Below the pieces are notes generated by a model. The model did not search any database and was not told where the DNA came from. It saw only the letters and a program-made list of their open reading frames with translations. Shown here piece by piece: positions 53,411 to 57,845 of a DNA stretch of 57,845 bases (its first letter is position 1; each line of letters opens with the position of its first letter). Origin of the DNA: Actinomycetota bacterium (lineage in GTDB: Bacteria > Actinomycetota > AC-67); contig JBBDRM010000142.1 of the NCBI GenBank assembly GCA_040905475.1, forward strand, positions 26,574 to 84,418. Direction: 5' to 3'. The translations under genes were made by a program, and so were the position numbers.

Positions 53411-54643
53411 CTAGAGATGGAGCAGCAGCCTGCGGACGTGGGCTGCGGAGAGGAACGCGAGGAGCCCGCCGGCCACCGGCAACATGACGGTACGGAAATC
53501 AGGAGCCGTCTCGCTCACGACCTCACCTTGGTAACCGTCGGCCTGCGGCGAGGAAGTCGCGCTCCCGCCGCCGAGGATCATCGTGCGCGGCTGGTACGGA
53601 AGCGTCTCGGAGTAGGTGCCTGAGTAGAACCCGCCAGAGCTGCCGAACGAAAGTACCCGCGGGGCGCCCGAGCCGCTGCTGCCACCACCGCTCGCGCCGG
53701 GCTTGCTCGACGGAGTTCCGGGTGCAGTCGTTCCGGGCGGTGGTGTGCTCGGCTGGTCCGTGGGGGTTGGGGTAGGCGTGGGTGCTACCAGCGAGACGCC
53801 TTGGATCTGGCTGCCTTTGGACACAACACACGGCTTGGACGAGATCTGGCATTCGATCTTTTCGTCCTCGCTCGAGTTGTACGCCGGTCGTTCACGGAGC
53901 GCGACGACGCCGTAGTTGTAATCGCCGGTGTATGCCTCGGGGAACGCGTTGTCCTGACATGTGTAGACGTTCGATTCCAGCGGCGAGCAGCCCGACCCGA
54001 CCGGGTTGGACGCCGACACCGGCGCGATCTTGAGGCCGTCGGGCCCGCTGCGCAGGATGTGGTACTCGAGGACGTCGTCCTCCGCGTTCTTCTTCCAGCG
54101 CAGCGTCACGCTGGCCGAGCCGTCGGATGCGGCGACCGGGGCGGAGGACCATTCCGGCGCCACGGCGGGGTTGGCGACCTTCGCCTTGACGGAGTGGCTG
54201 CCTGACCCCGGTTTGTCGCTGGGACACTTGTCGAGGAGGTTAGTGGTGGTCTTCTCTGTCACATCGAGTCTGACCGTATAGATCCCGTTTTTGAGCGGCT
54301 GCGTGTTCCATTGGGTCGGATGGCTTCCAGCCCAGCTCGGATCGCTGGATGAGAGCGTAGAGAAAGCCGGCACGGAAGAAGGCCCCGTAATAGTGAACTT
54401 GATCGTCTGCCACCCCTGCTCGCATGTGGTCGTGGCTTGGCCCTTGAGGGTGAACTTGAACCCGCTGGGCGTCCCGTCGGAGTCGAACGACCCGTCGATG
54501 ACCTCGTCATCGGTCGGATCCGTCACCTTCACGCTCGATGTGTTGACGTCGGCCGTAGCCGGCATGACACCCACGAACACAGCAACCGCGGCGGCGAAGA
54601 TCACCGCTGCGGTCCGCGCGATACGTGTCTTTCGCGTCATCAT
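53411..54643 (-). CDS. Secreted surface protein with FN3-like domain and C-terminal TM
   Basis: A 410-residue protein with a signal peptide (AAVIFAAAVAVFVGVMPATA), an Ig-like region, an FN3-like domain (SASVTLRWKKN, YNYGVVALRE), a Pro/Thr-rich linker (TPTPTPTDQPSTPPPGT), a Gly/Ser stretch and a C-terminal TM (VMLPVAGGLLAFLSAAHV). It is anchored in the membrane and exposed outside. There is no sortase motif. Confidence 0.75.
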   Translation of the reverse strand: MMTRKTRIARTAAVIFAAAVAVFVGVMPATADVNTSSVKVTDPTDDEVIDGSFDSDGTPSGFKFTLKGQATTTCEQGWQTIKFTITGPSSVPAFSTLSSSDPSWAGSHPTQWNTQPLKNGIYTVRLDVTEKTTTNLLDKCPSDKPGSGSHSVKAKVANPAVAPEWSSAPVAASDGSASVTLRWKKNAEDDVLEYHILRSGPDGLKIAPVSASNPVGSGCSPLESNVYTCQDNAFPEAYTGDYNYGVVALRERPAYNSSEDEKIECQISSKPCVVSKGSQIQGVSLVAPTPTPTPTDQPSTPPPGTTAPGTPSSKPGASGGGSSGSGAPRVLSFGSSGGFYSGTYSETLPYQPRTMILGGGSATSSPQADGYQGEVVSETAPDFRTVMLPVAGGLLAFLSAAHVRRLLLHL

Positions 54644-54758
54644 GAGTACATTGACCAGGGGTTTTGGGGGCCTCGCAGAGTATAACGTTCGACGACCCGA
54701 ACGGTTATGCGGTTCTCCCCCCTCCCGTCTCTTCCGATACGCCCCGAAACATCCCGAT

Positions 54759-55601
54759 TCAGTCGGCCAGCTCCTCGGCCCACGCGCGGCGGCCGAGATA
54801 GGCCTCCTCGACCCGGGGATCGCCGGCCAGCTCCGCCGCAGACCCTTCGAGCGTCAGCGAACCGAGCTCGAGAACGTAGAGCCGATGGCTGATGGAGGTC
54901 GCGAGGCGCGCCAGCTTCTCGATGAGGAGGAGCGTCGTGCCCTCCCGCCACAGCTCGCGGAGGAGCTCGAAGACCTGGCCGACCACGATCGGCGCGAGGC
55001 CCATCGAAGGCTCGTCGAGGATCATCAACCGTGGACGTCCCATCAGGCCCCGCGCGATCGACAGGATCTGCTGCTCGCCGCCCGACAACGTGCCGGCGAG
55101 CTGGCCGGCCCGGCGGCCGAGCACGGGGAACCGCTGCTTCATGTCCTCGAGGTTGCGGCGCATGCGGGCGCGGTCCCGGCGGTAGGAGTGTGCGCCGAGG
55201 AGGAGGTTCTCCTCGACCGTCTGGTCGGGGAACACCTCCCGGCCGGTCGGCACCTCGATGATCCCGCGACCGACGACGGCGTGCGGCGGCAGGGCGGTGA
55301 TGTCCTCCCCCTGGAAGCGGATGCGACCGCGTACGTGCGGCACCAGGCCCATCACCGCGGCGACGAGCGTGGTCTTGCCGGCGCCGTTCGAGCCGAGGAC
55401 CGTGACGACCTCGTGCTCGCGCACCTCGATCGAGACGCCGTGCAGCACCTCGGTGAGCCCATCGTAGGAGGCGTGCAACCCGTCGACGCGGAGGAGCTCG
55501 AACGGCGGGAGGGCAACCATCTCCGGGGGCGCGGCGGCTTCGACGCGCTCGGGCGCCGCGCGCTTCCGTTTCGGTGCGGCGCTAGGCACCGGTCGCTCCA
55601 A
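54759..55601 (-). CDS. livF: Branched-chain amino acid ABC transporter ATP-binding protein LivF
   Basis: A 280-residue ATPase: Walker A GSNGAGKTT, signature LSGGEQQ, Walker B MILDEP. A 35-residue Ala/Pro/basic N-terminal tail precedes the domain. The usual EQN of the switch region is EKL here. The ATG is within the livM-livG end (20-base overlap), so it is part of the same operon. Confidence 0.93.
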   Translation of the reverse strand: MERPVPSAAPKRKRAAPERVEAAAPPEMVALPPFELLRVDGLHASYDGLTEVLHGVSIEVREHEVVTVLGSNGAGKTTLVAAVMGLVPHVRGRIRFQGEDITALPPHAVVGRGIIEVPTGREVFPDQTVEENLLLGAHSYRRDRARMRRNLEDMKQRFPVLGRRAGQLAGTLSGGEQQILSIARGLMGRPRLMILDEPSMGLAPIVVGQVFELLRELWREGTTLLLIEKLARLATSISHRLYVLELGSLTLEGSAAELAGDPRVEEAYLGRRAWAEELAD

Positions 55602-57354
55602 GGTAGGCCTCGACGACGGCCGGGTCCGTACGCACGGACGCCGGAGGTCCTTCGGCGACGACGCGACCCTCGTCGAGAACCGTCACGGTGTCGGCGAGCG
55701 ACAGCACGAAGTTCATGTGGTGCTCGACGAGCAGGATCGTGAGCCCCGCGGCGCGGAGTCGCTTCAGGAAGCGGCCGAGCTCCAGGATCTCCGGCTCGTT
55801 GCGCCCGGCCGCCGGCTCGTCGAGCAGCAGCAGCCGCGGATGGAGCGCCAGCGCGCGGGCCAGCTCCAGACGCTTGCGCTGCCCGTAGGAGAGCGCCCGC
55901 GCCGGGTCGCGCTCCTTGCCCTCGAGTCCGACCGTCGAGAGCAGGGACCACGCTTCTCGGATCGCGTCCGTCTCCCCCACCGTCGGCAACCCCACCGCTC
56001 CGACGAGGAGGCCGCCGCGCATGCGGAGATGCGCGCCGACGAGCACGTTCTCCTCCGCGGTCATCGAGCCGAACAGCGCGACCTGTTGGAAGGTACGCGC
56101 GACCCCGAGCGCCGCGACCTTGTGCGGAGCCAGCCCGTCGAGCCGGCGCCCGGTGAGCGCGATCTCACCGTCGCCGGGCCGCAGCAGGCCGGTCACGCAA
56201 TCGAGCAGCGTCGTCTTGCCGCTCCCGTTCGGACCGATGAGCGCGTGGATCGTGCCGGCGCGCACCTGGAACGACACGTCGTGGAGCGCGCGCAGCCCGC
56301 CGAACGACTTCCCGAGGCCCCGGACGACGAGCATCGGCTCACCGGCTCGCTCGGCGGGCGCCCGAAGGACCGGTGGTTCAGGTGCCGCACTCGGTACGTC
56401 CCGGAAACTCGAACGCCCGCGCATCCTCCGGACGAGCCCGGAGACGACGCCGGCCACTCCGTCCGGCCACCGGAACACCACGAGCAGCGCAACCGGTCCC
56501 CACGCCACGATCTGGTACTGCTCCAGCCAGTCGAACGCGGAAGGGAACAGCTCCGACGGACCGAGGATCATGAGCACGCCGAGCGCGCCCCCGTACGGAG
56601 AAGTGAGCCCACCGAGCACGACGGCGAGCAGGAGCGTGAAGGAGACGCGCGGGTCGAACTGTCCCGGCGCGATGAACCCCTCGGCATGGGCGAAGAGCGC
56701 GCCGGCCGCGCCGGCGATCCCGGCCGATAGGACGAACGCCGACAGCTTCGCGGAGAAGATCGAGATGCCCGACGCCTGGGCGCCGGTCTCGCCGTCGCGC
56801 ACCGCGCGGAACGCACGCCCGGCGCGGGATCGCTCGATGTTTCCGGCGGCGAACAAGGCGAACGCGAGCAGAGCCATCGCGAGCACGGCGGAACCGAACG
56901 GACCGAACGGGTGGCCGGCCGCGCTCGGGGGCGGCACGCCGGCCAGGCCGAAGTCGCTTCCCGTGAGCGATCCGGTCTCCCGGATGATCTGCCAGATGAT
57001 GAACCCGCCGCCGAGCGTCGCGAGCGCCAGGTACTGACGTCGCACGCGGAGCGAGGGCACGCCGAACGCGAGGCCGACGGCGGCCGCGAGCGCGGTGCCT
57101 GCGGCCCACGCCGCGGCGAACGGCCAGCCGGCGTGCACCGCGAGCCCGGCCGAGGTGTACGCGCCGGCCGCCATGAGTCCGGCGTGACCGAGCGAGATCT
57201 GTCCCGCGACGCCGCTGACGAGCGCCAGCCCGGTGGCCGCAGCCGCGAACGTTCCCACCCGCGCGAGGGCGAACTGCGTGAGCTCGTCGCGCAGCACGAG
57301 CGGAAGCGCGAGGAGCGCGAGGAACCACAGGCGGCGTCGCGCGTCGGCGCGCAT
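55582..57354 (-). CDS. livM/livG: LivM permease fused to LivG ATPase
   Basis: A 590-residue fusion. Residues 1-320 form a LivM-type permease with eight or more TMs (GQISLGHAGLMAAGAYT, RAGRAFRAVRDGE), and from about 345 on a LivG ATPase (Walker A GPNGSGKTT, signature SYGQRKRLELARAL, Walker B LLLLDEPAAG, VEHHMNFV). Fused LivM-LivG is known in some bacteria. The ATG at 57354 overlaps the livH stop (TGATG). Confidence 0.93.
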   Translation of the reverse strand: MRADARRRLWFLALLALPLVLRDELTQFALARVGTFAAAATGLALVSGVAGQISLGHAGLMAAGAYTSAGLAVHAGWPFAAAWAAGTALAAAVGLAFGVPSLRVRRQYLALATLGGGFIIWQIIRETGSLTGSDFGLAGVPPPSAAGHPFGPFGSAVLAMALLAFALFAAGNIERSRAGRAFRAVRDGETGAQASGISIFSAKLSAFVLSAGIAGAAGALFAHAEGFIAPGQFDPRVSFTLLLAVVLGGLTSPYGGALGVLMILGPSELFPSAFDWLEQYQIVAWGPVALLVVFRWPDGVAGVVSGLVRRMRGRSSFRDVPSAAPEPPVLRAPAERAGEPMLVVRGLGKSFGGLRALHDVSFQVRAGTIHALIGPNGSGKTTLLDCVTGLLRPGDGEIALTGRRLDGLAPHKVAALGVARTFQQVALFGSMTAEENVLVGAHLRMRGGLLVGAVGLPTVGETDAIREAWSLLSTVGLEGKERDPARALSYGQRKRLELARALALHPRLLLLDEPAAGRNEPEILELGRFLKRLRAAGLTILLVEHHMNFVLSLADTVTVLDEGRVVAEGPPASVRTDPAVVEAYLGATGA

Positions 57355-57845
57355 CAGTGCCGCTCCTCGACGACGCGCCCCATGATCCCGGCCGGCCGCA
57401 CCATGAGCACGAGGATGAGGACGCCGAACGCGATCGCGTCCCGGTAACCCGCGCGCACATAGATCAACGCCTCCTGCTCGACGAGCCCGAGCACGAGCCC
57501 GCCGAGGAACGCGCCGCGGGCCGAACCGAGCCCGCCGATCACTGCGGCGGCGAGGCCTTTGAACGTGAACAGCGCTCCCAGCTGAACCTGCACGAACGTC
57601 AGCGGCGAGAACATGATCCCGGCGAGCGCTCCGAGCCCGGCCGAGAGCCCAAAGGCGATCACCATGGTGCGCTCGGTGTCGATCCCCATGAGCGCCGCCG
57701 TGCGGCGCGAGTGCGCCACCGCGCGCACCGCCCTTCCGAACGCGGTGCGCATGAGCAAGAGGTCGAGCGCGACCATGAGCACCACGCCGGCGACGAACAG
57801 CCACACGTAGATCGCGGGGAAGATGAAGTCGCCCCAGTGGAAGAT
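57354..57845 (-). CDS. livH: Branched-chain amino acid ABC permease LivH (partial)
   Basis: The C-terminal 163 codons of a LivH permease; the frame stays open to the window edge, so the start lies outside. It shows the conserved TAFGRAVRAVAHSRRTAALMGI and FSPLTFVQVQLG region and GGLGSARGAFLGGL. It ends in a TGATG overlap with livM-livG. Confidence 0.92.
   Translation of the reverse strand: MFHWGDFIFPAIYVWLFVAGVVLMVALDLLLMRTAFGRAVRAVAHSRRTAALMGIDTERTMVIAFGLSAGLGALAGIMFSPLTFVQVQLGALFTFKGLAAAVIGGLGSARGAFLGGLVLGLVEQEALIYVRAGYRDAIAFGVLILVLMVRPAGIMGRVVEERH

Noticed and set aside
52633-53487. Plus-strand frame continuing from ATGAGC at the end of the helicase gene
   Set aside because: It runs antisense to the small zinc-ribbon gene, has no motif and low-complexity Arg/Ala composition.

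Overview
The window is GC-rich, densely coded chromosomal DNA from a member of the Actinomycetota, probably a deep-branching or uncultivated lineage. The basis is a WhiB-type iron-sulfur regulator, a fused MFS/thymidylate kinase between topA and holB, a DUF2342 protein next to tilS-hpt, and a gene order (tilS-hpt-ftsH-folE-folP-folB-folK ... DUF2520-panC-panD-coaX-lysS-clpC) that, from memory, parallels the mycobacterial chromosome. No phage, insertion sequence, integron, CRISPR array or rRNA operon was seen. One tRNA-Thr(CGU) is present.

Layout. 1-8.1 kb: minus-strand housekeeping genes (clpC, lysS, coaX, nadC, panD, panC, DUF2520 dehydrogenase) for proteolysis, translation, CoA and NAD. 8.1-11.3 kb: an islet of secreted-protein genes inside this conserved block: a frameshifted netrin/TIMP-like pseudogene and two paralogous Asp-rich, calcium-repeat-type secreted proteins, each followed by its own hairpin. 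11.3-20.9 kb: folate genes (folK, folB, folP, folE) with a secreted EEP-family protein inserted, then ftsH, hpt, tilS and DUF2342. 21-28 kb: whiB-like gene, tRNA-Thr, cNMP-binding protein, holB, MFS-tmk fusion and topA. 28-31.6 kb: DedA protein, a large membrane protein of unknown function, an HD protein and YjbQ.

31.6-42.9 kb is the most distinctive part: a potassium/energy cluster. It has two paralogous KimA-type K+ permeases, each with a tandemly duplicated cytosolic domain; a KdpDE-like two-component system without the N-terminal KdpD sensor; a 57-residue one-TM protein translationally coupled to the second KimA; a coupled pair of TrkA/CeoBC-type NAD-binding K+ regulators with no Trk/Ktr channel subunit in view; an OB-fold protein; and a K+-independent H+-pyrophosphatase. 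I infer that the RCK-type proteins and the KdpDE pair control KimA-driven K+/H+ uptake, with the pyrophosphatase adding to the proton gradient.

43-57.8 kb: a two-gene operon with an LCP protein; a secreted subtilase with an NSWHG repeat tail followed at once by a PAS/GAF histidine kinase; TerC with a structured leader that appears to hide its ribosome binding site; a CDF transporter; a DEAD-box/DUF1998 helicase; a small zinc-ribbon protein; an FN3-like surface protein; and a branched-chain amino acid ABC transporter (livF, a livM-livG fusion, and livH running off the right edge).

All assignments come from reading translations and motifs by eye; no database search was run.
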